A stretch of DNA of 64,000 nt from Macrobrachium rosenbergii (GCF_040412425.1 NC_089788.1:71017720-71081719), one strand, 5' to 3'. Shown: positions 36,066 to 47,751, counted from the stretch's first letter. The notes: generated by a model not told the origin, from the sequence alone. Numbers and translations: made by a program.

Positions 36066-37160
36066 TTTATATTTCTTCTTACCTTTGTCTCTCAATCTTA
36101 GATCTCAGAATGGCAACTGGTTTTACTCTGTCCTGTCCAGACAAGCTGTTCATCTCTTGGCATGTTCTTATTTTTCTTCTTATCTCTGTCTGTAAATCTT
36201 AGATCTCAGAATGGCAACTGGTTTTACTCTGTCCTGTCCAGACACAAGCTATTAATTTCTTCTCTAAATCTCAGATTTCAGATTGGCAACTGGTTTTACT
36301 CTGTCCTGTCCAGACACAAGCTGTTCATCTCTTGGCATGTTCTTATTTTTCTTCTTATCTCTGTCTGTAAATCTTAGATCTCAGAATGGCAACTGGTTTT
36401 ACTCTGTCCTGTCCAGACACAAGCTGTTCATCTCTTGGCATGTTCTTATTTTTCTTCTTATCTCTGTCTGTAAATCTTAGATCTGAGAAGGACAACTGGT
36501 TTTACTCTGTCCTGTCCAGACACAAGCTGTTCATCTCTTGGCATGTTCTTATTTTTCTTCTTATCTCTGTCTGTAAATCTTAGATCTGAGAAGGACAACT
36601 GGTTTTACTCTGTCCTGTCCAGACACAAGCTGTTCATCTCTTGGCATGTTCTTATTTTTCTTCTTATCTCTGTCTGTAAATCTTAGATCTGAGAAGGACA
36701 ACTGGTTTTACTCTGTCCTGTCCAGACACAAGCTATTCATCTCTTCTCTAAATCTCAGATCTCAGATTGGCACTCTGTCCTGTCCAGACACAAGCTGTTC
36801 ATCTCTTGGCATGTTCTTATTTTTCTTCTTATCTCTGTCTGTAAATCTTAGATCTCAGAATGGCAACTGGTTTTACTCTGTCCTGTCCAGACACAAGCTA
36901 TTCATCTCTTCTCTAAATCTCAGATCTCAGATTGGCAACTGGTTTTACTCTGTCCTGTCCAGACACAAGCTATTCATCTCTTGGCATGTTCTTATTTTTC
37001 TTCTTATCCCTGTCTCTAAATCTCAGATCTGAGAAGGGCAACTGGTTTTATTCTGTCCTGTCCAGACCAGCTATTTGTCTCTTGGCACGTTCTTATTTTT
37101 CTTAGCTGTCTCTAAATCTCGGATCTCAGAATGGCAACTGGTTTTACTGTCCTGTCCAGG
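36066..37160. repeat. ~103-bp minisatellite with a shorter unit variant
   Basis: Main unit contains TCTCAGAATGGCAACTGGTT, TTACTCTGTCCTGTCCAGAC, ACAAGCTGTTCATCTCTTGG and CATGTTCTTATTTTTCTTCT. About ten units, with a ~60-bp variant (CTTCTCTAAATCTCAGAT) interspersed at ~36255, 36740 and 36910. Two base types (AGAATGGCAACT / AGAAGGACAACT) form runs, which indicates local duplication. Confidence 0.95.
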
Positions 37161-37209
37161 CAAAGGCCATTCATTTCTGAATGATCCGTATATGAATAAA
37201 CGATCTTGT

Positions 37210-37512
37210 CCCCGTAGGGGGTTAGCGCCGTCAGTGTACGTCATGTGGCGCACTGTTGGCATTACTTCAGGGTCTTTCCAGCGTCTCTTCGGCCCCTAGC
37301 TACAACCGCTTTCGTTCCTTTTACTGTACCTCCGTTCATATTCTCTTTCTTCCATCTGACCTACCACCCTCTCCTAACAGTTGATTCATAGTGCAACTGT
37401 GAAGTTTATCTCGAGTTACACCTTTCAAACCTTATTGTCAATTTCCCTTTGAGCGCTGAATGACCTCATAGGTCCAGACGCTTGGCCTTTGGCCCAAATT
37501 CTATACATTTTC
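37210..37512 (-). mobile_element. SINE-B copy 8
   Basis: Full-length type. Flanks TAAACGATCTTGT (37197-37209) and TAAATGACCTTGT (37513-37525) are a 13-bp target duplication with two mismatches. Confidence 0.92.
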
Positions 37513-37525
37513 TAAATGACCTTGT

Positions 37526-38411
37526 GTGTATCTAACCCATACACTGTGTTGATCTTCACACGAAATACATCCCTGAAGCATCATGGATTTCATTGCGCTG
37601 ACAGCTTCTTGCGGAGGCACCATTAACCTTGTCCGCCTCCTGAGTGTGTATATGTGAACGATCTCCCGAAATGCACTTGATTTATATTTGAGAGTTTTTT
37701 TCTTCTTTTTTACCCCCTTCCTTTCGGAAATGCAGCAGCAGGGACGTATGCGCCTTTATCGCATCGCTTTTTATATTGAATCCCGGTTTCCATGATGCTC
37801 AGTGTAGTGTGCGACTGATTTATGTAGCCTCCGGCGATCGCGGAGAGATGAAAATATCATAACTCTGGAAGAAGAGGCACGATTTTTCTGTGTCGCTGCC
37901 TGTATTCCCGCCAGCTGATTTATCCTCCCTGTGTGTGTGTGTGTGTGTACGTTTTCCTTCCTTCCTTTCACCCTCTCTCTCTCTCTTCTTTTTTTTTTGA
38001 CGCCATGAAGACACGATCCATCCGTCTTCATTTTCTAAAAAGGGCGGAAGCTGATTGGCGTCAGTCCCTCTTGCAATTTATCCCATTTTTATGCATTATT
38101 CCGTGACAAGGCTGATCCCGCCTTTGTCATGACATATTCCCGGAGCATTTAATCAGTCTGCCTTCAGCCACGGCGCTGCTGTAATGATGACAGCATAAAT
38201 TACGTCGAGTCGTATCAACTTTGACCTAGGACGACAATTCACCTTGCTGTTATCGGTAAATTTACTCACTTTAATAAAAAAAACAATCGTGATGAAATCT
38301 TCACAGAACAGTGAGCTCCTCTTACTATTTTTGTTTTCTAGTACAGTTTTGACAGCGATGAAGGGAAGATGTTCTTGTGCTACTTTGGCTTGTTATCTGT
38401 GCGTCACCTAC
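37526..38411. other. Unassigned sequence
   Basis: Short (GT)9 at 37930-37948 and CT run at 37974-37986. A 128-codon plus frame (38244-38630) is partly an inverted-repeat element and has no family match. Confidence 0.4.
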
Positions 38412-38482
38412 TCTGAGGTGCTAGTACTGAACATCATGGCGGAGGCTTCTTGGGCCTCTGTGTTTAGTACTAGCCCCTCGCG
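38412..38482. repeat. Short palindrome with GCTAGTACT arms
   Basis: GAGGTGCTAGTACTGAAC … GTGTTTAGTACTAGCCCCTC. Same arm sequence as in 40045-40152; a further AGTACTAGCACCTC lies at 38595. Confidence 0.65.
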
Positions 38483-38783
38483 GATCGAAGTATTATATGC
38501 ACCCATTTCTGTATTGTGTGGTCGACATATTATATTTACCATACGGTGTAGAATCTACTGGTCGCTTTTTACCATATACATATGTAATTGTAATAGTACT
38601 AGCACCTCGGAGTTGGTGGCGAGTAGATAACAAGCCATAGTCAAGATGTTCTGTAGTGACCAGATTCTTCAGTGCATTTTGTGTAGGTATTGATATGTGT
38701 GTGTGTGTTTTTTTTTAATATAATTTTATGCAATTTTCTGTAGGATTGCCATAGTGGCCGTTTTCCTTGATCGCTCAGACGAA

Positions 38784-39069
38784 GTTAAAAAGTTAAGTAT
38801 ATCTTAGTTTTACCAGACCACTGAGCTGATTAACAGCTCTCCTAGGGCTGGCCCGAAGGATTAGACTTATTTTACGTGGCTAAGAACCAATTGGTTACCT
38901 AGCAACGGGGACCTACAGTTTATTGTGGAATCCGAACCACATTATAGCGAGAAATGAATTTCTATCACCAGAAATAAATACCTCTAATTCTTCATTAGCC
39001 GACCGGAGACTCGAACTCGGGCCTAGCGAGTGCTAGGCGACAACTCTACCGACTGGCCCAACGAGGAAC
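38784..39069 (-). mobile_element. tRNA-derived SINE, copy 5
   Basis: 286 bp. Head on the minus strand reads GGCCAGTCGGTAGAG (A-box part) and CGAGTTCGAGTCTCC (B box). Perfect 13-bp target duplication TCGCTCAGACGAA at 38771-38783 and 39070-39082. Confidence 0.95.
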
Positions 39070-39367
39070 TCGCTCAGACGAAAACTGACTGTCTATTCTG
39101 TCACTGGAAAAATATTACTTTCGTTTTAGCCCATAAAATACTTGAAAGTTAGTTTGGGTGCATAAAAATCTTTGATATATGCATAGATTTTAGCTTCACC
39201 AAGGAGTTAGGAGCAGATTTGGGTATTATTTTATAAGGTGGCAATACATGATATGAAATTGTAACTTACACTTTTGAATAGAGCTCTTCATTCTCGTTAT
39301 TTTGAACCTAATAAACACTATGCGCAAATGACAAATAAAAAATTAATAAAAGTACGACTTACAAGGT

Positions 39368-39560
39368 AAGACAATAGCGTCCCCCTCCTCCATTGGTACT
39401 ACGGCAAAATTATAACCAGTTAACATCCGTAGGTTACGTCAGGTTGGTATTTTCAAGTTATTTTAGTGCCCTACCATTTCCTAGCCATTTTTGCATGAAA
39501 AAAACCGAAAATGGTTTTTCATTCAAAAATAGCTGGCTGGAGTCTTATTGGCAACTTATA
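39368..39560 (-). repeat. Copy of the 27.35 kb repeat (inverted)
   Basis: On the minus strand: AGACTCCAGCCAGCTATTTT, TTTTTCATGCAAAAATGGCT, AGGAAATGGTAGGGCACTAA, ending with GACGCTATTGTCTTACCTTG, parallel to 27355-27548. This lets one date the 27550-27635 insertion as outside the shared part. Confidence 0.75.
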
Positions 39561-39833
39561 AAATTTTACCCAGATTTGTATAGGTACCCAATTACTTTGT
39601 CTTGAAGCTTGCTTTGTTAGCGAGATTGCAAAATGCATTTAGTTGAGTATCCCTAAGAATATGATCGTTTTCTATGACGCTTTAATGGGTACTCTATGCA
39701 GAAGCGTTTATGGCAGACTTTTTCATTTTAGCTGAGGCAAGGAGCGTTAATTAAATAGACATAAAAGTAGGAAAAGGAGAATGCTCAGGTAGAATTGCTG
39801 TAAATACTGGACAAATTAAGTTAGATAATGTTT

Positions 39834-40178
39834 GTTTCCGGTCCGAACATCCCTACATGATTTTTTTTATTATATCTTTCGAATCTTCATAAAAAAATGA
39901 AAAAGTATTCCATATACATAATTCTTGCAAACTAATATTTATCACAAAAATTAAAATACAGGTAAATTTTTGAGGATTTTTTCTAAGTTTCAGTTTTGCG
40001 AATTGCACTTAGGGACATCTGAACGTACATTTGATCGCCCAGGGGCTAGTACTAAACACACCGAAATAATTTTGAACCCCCAGAGGCTAGTACTAAACGG
40101 CGAAGCAGTGTAGGTGAACCACTGTTTCGCCGTGTTTAGTACTAGCCCTCATGTGGAATTGGAGTTCGGACCGGAAAC
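39834..40178. mobile_element. TIR element with internal AGTACT palindromes
   Basis: GTTTCCGGTCCGAAC at 39834-39848 and its exact reverse complement at 40164-40178 bound 345 bp without coding frame. Inside, 40082-40150 is a hairpin (GGCTAGTACTAAACGGCGAA … its reverse complement), preceded by another GGGGCTAGTACTAAACACAC arm at 40051. Confidence 0.55.
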
Positions 40179-40751
40179 GAACTTTTACCGTTAATTTTAT
40201 TATTAAAAATGCAAATTTGTGGCAGGTAACTCTGATAATGATTTATTTTTTACCAATATTTTATTTTAGTCGATACAAAACTGAGATTTAAGTTTTTGGG
40301 CTCAAGTTTATTCTTAATTTTTTTCTCTCTTAACTTAGTTAAAGCTTAATTTCTTTGTTATTATAATTATGACAAATATCCTTGGTACATTCACTTTCAC
40401 GAGTTGGAGTCACATCAGAATATCGTCAAAGTACTTGCCCCATCGGCGAGAGGACCCGGGTTCGATTCCCTGAGAGGCGGGTGGACTCGGGCACTTTTCG
40501 TGAAATCCCGTTATACCTTTACTGAATTAAACGCTTAACTAGCACTGTGTTATTATCAATGTGGTTGCTATTTACACATTGTCAAGACTAAATGAAAGAG
40601 GCATTGATCTTCTAAAGTAACTTCAGTGGAATACAGTGCTCATGGGTGAAGAAGATGAAAGAAGTAATTATGGGAAAAGAAATTTGGTCAATGATTATCT
40701 CTTTAATCAAATCAGACATGTAATTGAAATAAATAAATAAACACGGACTGA
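40179..40751. other. Unassigned; one perfect Pol III B box
   Basis: GGGTTCGATTCC at 40458-40469 fits the B box exactly, but no A box or cloverleaf could be built upstream, so this is at most a tRNA-like SINE or pseudogene fragment. Confidence 0.35.
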
Positions 40752-40756
40752 AACCT

Positions 40757-41050
40757 CCTTAAGGGGGTAGCGCCATCAGTGCACCTCATGCGGTAAACTG
40801 TAGGCATTACTTAAGGTTCTTTGCAGCGTGGCTTCGGCCCCTAGCTGCAACCCCTTTCGTTCCTTTTACTGTACCTCCTTTCATATTCTCTCCCATCTTA
40901 CTTTCCACCCTCTCGTAACAGTTAATTCATAATGCAGCTGCGAGGTTTTCCTCCTGTTACACCTTTCAAACCTTTTACTCTCAATTTCCGTTTCAGCGCT
41001 GAATGACCTTACGGGTCCCAGCGCTTGGCCATTGGCCTAAATTCTGTATC
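40757..41050 (-). mobile_element. SINE-B copy 9
   Basis: Close to the common form: GCGCCATCAGTGCACCTCAT and CAGCGCTGAATGACCTTACG present. Confidence 0.9.
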
Positions 41051-41734
41051 CAGTTCAATTCAACTGAAACAAACGCCCCCCTGCAAAGATAAACCCGAAA
41101 AATTAAAACAGAGGAAAGGTCCTCTGAAGCAGCATTACGGCCTCTTAAACCCGGGAGCGTCACCATATATAAAACCGGGAGGCTTTTACAGTAATTTTTC
41201 CCTGGTTATAAGCAATGGGGTGAAGGTAATTTGGCAGAGAAAGTGAACGGGAGGAGAATCACATAAAAATGGACGATTTTTCGAGGCTTCAGCTTTTCTG
41301 TATCGGGTCTCCTCCTCTGGTCCTCTTCGGAAATTTTGTTCTCATCCTTCTCAGTCGTCTGAGATTAGGAATCTGAGGTGGGGAAGGTCGTCTATATTAA
41401 TTTTCTTTTTCTTTGATGGTCATTTCTCCGGGTATCTGATAGGCATGGTTACAGGAATTCATTTTCCCTTTTATCGTGTGTTCCATTTCTGGATTGTATT
41501 ATATTGAGGATTTCAACTTTATCTTAATTCATTCCATTTCTGTATACAATTTAATGGCTTCCCGGTTTTTAAAATATTTTCATTTTTCTGCCATGTACTT
41601 CTTTTTTGTTTATACACTTCAGGGATTGGTTTTTGGTTCACCGGGATAATTTGCAGACGTCATTATATTCTCAAGTGTTTTCAGTATAGGGTGCAGTGTG
41701 AGGCTTCTTTTCTGAACTGTCATTTTTTCGTTTT
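41051..41734. other. Unassigned sequence
   Basis: Nothing recognised. Confidence 0.3.
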
Positions 41735-42052
41735 TTAGTTTTCTGTAAAAGTAAACTATTGTGCCGGCTCTGTCTGTCCGTCCGCACTTTTTCTGTCCGC
41801 CCTCAGATCTTAAAAACTACTGAGGGTAGAGGGCTGCAATTTGGTATGTTGATCGTCCACCCTCCAATCATCAACCATACCAAATTGCAGCCCTCCAGCC
41901 TCAGTAGTTTTTATTTTCTTTAAGGTTAAAGTTAGTCATGATCGTGCTTCTGGCAACGATATAGGCCAGGCCACCACCGGGCCTCGGCTCATACAGCATA
42001 ACAGAAAACCCGATTGCCCCGAAAAAACTTCGGCGCATTTTTTACTTGTTTT
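41735..42052 (+). mobile_element. Family D hairpin-chain element, copy 3 (internal deletion)
   Basis: Has the end hairpin, the central inverted repeat (ACTACTGAGGGTAGAGGGCT …) and the last hairpin, but lacks the ATTATACC…GGTGGCC hairpin, about 60 bp, near 42000. Confidence 0.87.
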
Positions 42053-42467
42053 AGTTTTAGAAACGCTGAAGACTTTTCACTCACAAATATAGCTTTGTTG
42101 CATTGTTTTAACATTACCGTCATGGTTTTTTTTTTAGATTGCATGCGGTGTTAAACTTTTTATCTTCTCGATACAGCAAGATTTAAATGCAATTTTCCGC
42201 CTGCAAGACATGGAAGCATTTGTACGTAGGTACTTGAAAAAAGTTAAAAAGAAGAAATATCTTATATTTCCGGCGACATCAATCATAGGAGTCATAACTT
42301 GAGGTGCAAACAGTTTGGTATACAGTACTGAATTCTGGTTTTCAGTACTGGACCCATCTGCAAAGCCTTCCTCTACTGGATATAGGGTGGGAGTTCCATT
42401 ATCGTTCTGAGTTTTTGACAGGAGCTAAAAGTGTTTCAACTTCTGTCCAAAACTCAAAAAGTGTTTT
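42053..42467. other. Unassigned sequence
   Basis: Nothing recognised. Confidence 0.3.
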
Positions 42468-42479
42468 TATTCTGGGTAG

Positions 42480-42761
42480 AGTTAAGTATACCTTAGTTTA
42501 ACCAGACCACTGAGCTGATTAACAGCTCTCCTAGGGCTGGCCTGAGGGATTAGACTTATTTTACGTGGCTAAGAACCAACTGGTTACCCAGCAACGGGAC
42601 CTACAGCTTATTGTGGAATCCGAACCACATTACACCGAGAAATGAATTTCTATCACCAGAAATAAATTCCTCTAATTCTCCATTGGCCGGCCGGGGAATC
42701 GAATGCATGCCCAGCAAAGTGCTAGCCGAGAACGATATTGACCAGTCCAACGAGGAACTTC
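42480..42761 (-). mobile_element. tRNA-derived SINE, copy 6
   Basis: 282 bp. Perfect 12-bp target duplication TATTCTGGGTAG at 42468-42479 and 42762-42773. The head has a changed B box (GAATCGAATGC on the plus strand). Confidence 0.95.
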
Positions 42762-42773
42762 TATTCTGGGTAG

Positions 42774-43187
42774 TTTGAGGTTTCTCAATGAATGATAGTT
42801 TATAGACGCTTAAAGGGTATTCATCATCATGATTAACGGTAGGTCTTCGTAAAGGGAATTCTTATCATCACTTAAACTTCGGGCAAACATAAAAGGCATT
42901 CGTCATGATAGGAGAGTTTGAATATACATGAAGGGTATTTGTTATCATGATTGATAATTTGGATTTACTTAAAGGGCATTCATCTTCATTATTACCAATT
43001 TGGTTATATTTAAATGTTTTCATGTTCAAGCTAGCAGCCTGGATATAGATAAAAAACTAATTTGCCAGTGTCATTCCTCTTTGTTGTTTATATGGTAGAA
43101 ATTCAATTTAACACTGTTATCGTGCTTTCCAGTTGATAGGATGGTTTTTTTGGACGTTGCATTGTTAAAATCATAATTTCCTTTATA
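42774..43187. repeat. Weak ~60-bp degenerate tandem repeat, otherwise unassigned
   Basis: AAAGGGTATTCATCATCATG, AAAGGGAATTCTTATCATCA, AAAGGCATTCGTCATGATAG, AAGGGTATTTGTTATCATGA and AAAGGGCATTCATCTTCATT recur every 50-60 bp between 42805 and 43000. Confidence 0.7.
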
Positions 43188-43247
<60 letters not shown>

Positions 43248-43555
43248 TCCCCGTAGGGGGTTAGTGCCGTGAGTGCACCTCACGGGGTGCACTGTAGGTA
43301 TTACTAAAGGTTCTTTGCGGCGTCCCTTCGGCCCCTAGCTGCAACCTCTTTCATTTCTATTACTGTACCTCCATTCATGTTATCTGTCTTCCATCTTGCT
43401 ATCCAACCTCTCCTAACAATTGTTTCATAGTGCAACTGCGAGGTTTACCTCCTGTTAAACCTTTCAAACCTACCTACTCTCCATTTCCTTTTCAGCGCTG
43501 GATGAACTCTTAGGTCCCAGTGCTTGGCCTTTGGCCTAAACTCTATATGCCATTC

Positions 43556-43604
<49 letters not shown>
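43188..43604. repeat. (ATT)n microsatellite split by SINE-B copy 10
   Basis: ATT units at 43188-43247 and 43557-43604 on both sides of the SINE-B copy (43249-43556). Confidence 0.92.
43249..43556 (-). mobile_element. SINE-B copy 10
   Basis: Full-length type from CCCCGTAGGGGGTTAGTG to CTAAACTCTATATGCCATTC. It lies in the middle of an ATT array. Confidence 0.92.
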
Positions 43605-43607
<3 letters not shown>

Positions 43608-43740
43608 AAGACAAACCCTATTCATATGGAACAAGCCCACCTAAGGGGCCACTGACTTGAAATTCAAGCTCCCAGAGAATATTACGATGTTCATTCGCAA
43701 GAAGTAGCAGAAGGCAACTGCAAATACTCTGTAAAATTCT
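43605..43740 (+). repeat. Family C repeat
   Basis: CAGAAGACAAACCCTATTCA, CTTGAAATTCAAGCTCCCAG and TGTTCATTCGCAAGAAGTAG, directly after ATT units. Confidence 0.87.
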
Positions 43741-43977
43741 GTTTCAGCTCGATCATATTGTTCAGAGTGTTGCAGAGTGCGTAGAACGTGCCAGATTTCA
43801 CGTAACTCTCGTAGTATTCTTAGGTTTTCTTCTCATTCATTTAGGAATTTTATTTCTAGAGTCTGGAATCGAACCAAGTTTCCCCTCTGAAATATGATTT
43901 TGACTGGCTCCCGGGGAAGATTACGGAAATGAACACGGAAAACTGTTCTCTTTTTCCATTCGTCTGATCTTTCACTT

Positions 43978-43978
<1 letters not shown>

Positions 43979-44057
<79 letters not shown>

Positions 44058-44125
44058 TTTTTCTCCTTTTCCATTCGTATAATCTTTCACTTTTGTGTTT
44101 TAGCTCAGCCTCCTTTTTGCATCTT

Positions 44126-44208
<83 letters not shown>
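43979..44208. repeat. Two (AAT)n arrays with a duplicated spacer
   Basis: (AAT)n at 43979-44053 and 44127-44208. CTTTTTCCATTCGTCTGATCTTTCACTT before the first and a near copy after it show a duplicated unit. Confidence 0.93.
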
Positions 44209-44209
<1 letters not shown>

Positions 44210-44319
44210 TGATCGGCTAGGAAAGTAACAAAATATACATTAATAGATGCTCAAATGTTTTTTTTTTGTATTAGAAAGGTCGTACAAATCGGTTGGATAG
44301 AAAAGAATATTACTTATCC

Positions 44320-44342
44320 TTTAAAAATGCTCAAATGTTTTG

Positions 44343-44406
<64 letters not shown>

Positions 44407-44556
44407 TGTAAAAACGGGTTAGGAATGTAAAAATTCTTCACTACACCCCTGCCCTGTAAATGCTCTAATGTTCCATATGAATTAGTAATCGTAAACACTG
44501 ATAAGTAAACTGAAAATTTCTGCATTTTTTCCTATCTAAATGTTTGTGTATCCTGC

Positions 44557-44629
<73 letters not shown>

Positions 44630-44713
44630 TTTACCATGTAATGTGAAGATTTTGTTTCTTTATTTTCTTCCGTTTTAAATTTACTGTAAGAGAGAACTCT
44701 GTTGGGCAGGTTC

Positions 44714-44786
<73 letters not shown>

Positions 44787-44923
44787 CGCAAAAAGCTGCT
44801 AGTAATGTAAAAATTCTTCGTATGTCTCTGCCCTTTAAATGCCCTTTAAACAGTAATCGTAAAAATTGATAAGTAAATAGAAAATTTCCATATTTTGTCC
44901 CTTTTAAATGCTCGCATGCCCTA

Positions 44924-44990
<67 letters not shown>

Positions 44991-44995
44991 AGGAA
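44320..44995. repeat. Compound array: (GA)n blocks with ~130-150-bp spacers
   Basis: Four (GA)n blocks (44347-44404, 44559-44627, 44715-44785, 44926-44988) separated by spacers sharing AAATGCTC, AATGTAAAAATTCTTC and GATAAGTAAA…GAAAATTTC. A ~200-bp unit that includes a microsatellite has been duplicated. Confidence 0.9.
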
Positions 44996-45189
44996 AAATT
45001 GGAACGATAAAACAATGGAATTGATCCTTCCTTGGGTTTGTGATGAAGAATCTTTTGGGAGAAATGTCACCGCAGGAACATAAGACACGTGAATTACGAC
45101 GTCGGTGGTCCGTATTATTCTGCGGCGGGCTTCTTCAATAACTGAGGGAGTGAGGATGTCGGAGACACAAGTCTACAGAGGCATAAAGT

Positions 45190-46330
45190 ACCAGTTGATA
45201 CAACTACAATTACTTATATTTTTTTTTTATGAAAGCCTGTAGCAATTATTCGCTTTTTTTAGCAACTTAATCTACAAATTTCTATCTGCTACTACAAGCG
45301 TTGTGTGAAAAACGTCAATAAAATCCACTTGTTCCAATTTCGTAGGGGGTTAGTGTCATCTGTGCACCTCAACTGGTGCACTGTAGGCATGACTTGACGT
45401 TCTTTGCAGCGTCCTTTCGGCCCCTTTCATTCCTTTTACTGTACTTCCGTTCATATCATCTTCCTTCCACCTTACGTTCCACCTAACAGTTGTTTCATAG
45501 TGCGACTACGAGGTTTTCTTCCTGGTACACCTTTAAAAGCCGTTTTACTCTGGTTCCCTTTGAGCGCTGAATGACCTCTTAGGTCCCAGCGCTTAACCTT
45601 TGGCCTAAATTTTACAGAATATTCCAATTCCAGTGAAGTAGCAGTTGATATAACTACAGCTACTTATAATTGTATATTTTCTGAAAGCCTCTTAGAGATT
45701 TGTTGCTTTTCGCATCAGATTAATTTAAAGATATCAATATTCTACGACTGTTGTCTGAAAAACCTCTAAAAAAAAAATCCACTTTTTCCATTGAATAAAT
45801 TTACAAGCTAATAAAAGCTACTACTTGGTATCGTACTGCTATTGCTATGGCTGCTTTTTTTTTTGCAGCAACTTGATTTACAAATGTCAATCTGAAAAAC
45901 CTCTGTAAAATCAGTGCACCTACTTTTACTTAGGTTTTTTTTAAAGCCTTTAGAAATATTTTGGGTTTTGCATCAGCTTAATTTAAAGATATCAATACTC
46001 GGCAATTGTGAAAAAAACCTCCTCAAAATTCACTTTTCCAACGAATAAATTTAGAAACTAATAAAATCTACTATTGAGTACTATTACTGCAATAGCTATC
46101 GCTGCTAGCTACAACTACTTATGCATTTTGTGAAATCCCTAGAAACTTCCCGTATTTTTTATAGCAACTTATCTGACATGTCAGTCACCTACGACAACGA
46201 TTTTCTGAAAAAACTTCTTGAAAATCCACTTTTTCCAAACTAAAAATCTACACCAACATATTATTACTATAATTAATGCTGCTGCTACAATTGTTTTACC
46301 TGAAATCCCTGGAAAAAATATTCCATTTTG
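45190..46330. repeat. Diverged ~220-bp tandem array, interrupted by SINE-B
   Basis: Shared pieces: AACTACAATTACTTATA, GAAAGCCT, ACGTTGTGTGAAAAAC/CTGTTGTCTGAAAAAC, ATCCACTTTTTCCA. About five units, the first separated from the rest by SINE-B copy 11. Confidence 0.78.
45341..45621 (-). mobile_element. SINE-B copy 11
   Basis: CGTAGGGGGTTAGTGTCATC start, GAGCGCTGAATGACCTCTTA end region. Flanks TTCCAATT at 45332-45339 and 45622-45629 may be the target duplication. Confidence 0.88.
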
Positions 46331-46600
46331 CGTCAAATGAAATCTCATTAAGGTCACCTCCGGCTCCGTATGAATAAATTATCCGAGTCCAATCCCTTTG
46401 CAGAAGGTCATTTTTAAGAGGTAATGAGAAACTGAGGTTTTAATGGCATATATAATATGACACGTTGCGACGTTTTATTCCGTTTAAATATTTAATAGGA
46501 ATAAATAGTTTTGGTTTAGGCAGGAGCGGGGCAATGTTGACGCTTTTGGCGACGTGCATTTATCAATAGAGGAGCGTTTGTTTTTTCATAAAATCTCTCA

Positions 46601-46972
46601 TTTTAGTGTTCTGTGAAAGAAAACTATTGTGCCGGCTTTGTCTGCCTGTCCGCACTTTTTCTGTCCGCCCTCAGATCTTAAGTACTACTGAGGCTAGAGG
46701 GCTGCAAATTGGTATGTTGATCATCCACCCACCAATCATCAAACATACCAAATTGCAGCCCTCTAGCTGCAGTAGTTTTTATTTTATTTAAGGTTAAAGT
46801 TAATCGTGCTTCTGGCAACGATATAGGACAGGCCACCACCGCGGGCCGCGGCTCATACAGCATTATACCGAGACCACCGAAAGATAGATCCATTTTCGGT
46901 GGCCTTGATTATGCGCTGTACAGAAAACTGGATTGCGCCGTAGAAACTTTCGGCGCATTTTTTACTTGTTTT
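46601..46972 (+). mobile_element. Family D hairpin-chain element, copy 4
   Basis: Shows all hairpins: AGTGTTCTGTGAAAGAAAAC at the start; the central inverted repeat 46684-46724 / 46734-46775; ACCGAAAGATAG…TTTTCGGT; TGCGCCG…CGGCGCA at 46934-46957 followed by TTTTTTAC. Confidence 0.9.
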
Positions 46973-47027
46973 ATTGATAAAATCAGTAATATCACTATTG
47001 CTGTTCTTTGAGTTAATGCGTATGATC

Positions 47028-47294
47028 AGGGGGTTAGCGCCGTCTATGCACCTCATGCGGTGCACTGTAGGCATTGCTTAAGGGCCTTTGCAGCGTGCCA
47101 TCGGCCCCTAGCTGCAACCCCTTTCGTTCCTTTTACTGTGCCTCCTTTCATATTCTCTTTCTTCCATCTCACTTTCCACCTTTTCCCAGAAATTGATTCA
47201 TAGTGCAACTGCGAGGTTTTCCTCCTGTTACACCTTTCAAACCTTTTTACTGTCAATTTCCCAGTGCTTGGCCTTTTGTCTAAATTCAGTATTC
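47028..47294 (-). mobile_element. SINE-B copy 12
   Basis: GGGGGTTAGCGCCGTC start; the AGCGCT hairpin at the other end is deleted (TTTCCCAGTGCTTGG). Confidence 0.88.
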
Positions 47295-47359
47295 AACTCA
47301 GTGTTAGTTTATAAGGTGTAGGCCACTGTTCTCTCGATTGCTTTCAGTCGAGTGAAAAT

Positions 47360-47476
47360 AAATTACTTTTTCTATCACCTTCTGTTACTTCTTTCAGATG
47401 AACACCTTGTTCTTTGGAAGCATGAATTTCAAGTCTGGCCCCTGTGGGCTTGTTCCGTATGAATAGAGATCATCTT

Positions 47477-47480
<4 letters not shown>
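47360..47480 (-). repeat. Family C repeat
   Basis: TTCTTTGGAAGCATGAATTT and GGGCTTGTTCCGTATGAATA, directly before an AAT array. Confidence 0.82.
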
Positions 47481-47533
<53 letters not shown>

Positions 47534-47540
47534 TCTGTGA

Positions 47541-47593
<53 letters not shown>

Positions 47594-47671
47594 GAAGGAA
47601 GTAGACCCTCTCCTAAGCATATCCTTTTAATAATAATAATAATATTAATAATAACAATAATAATTCTATGA

Positions 47672-47718
<47 letters not shown>

Positions 47719-47751
47719 GAAGGAAGTAGACCCTCTCCTAAGCATATCCTT

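Noticed and set aside
38244..38630. 128-codon plus frame
   Set aside because: Crosses a palindromic repeat element (38412-38482); composition and lack of motifs suggest chance.
40458..40469. Perfect Pol III B box as a tRNA gene
   Set aside because: No A box at the right distance and no acceptor stem pairing could be found.
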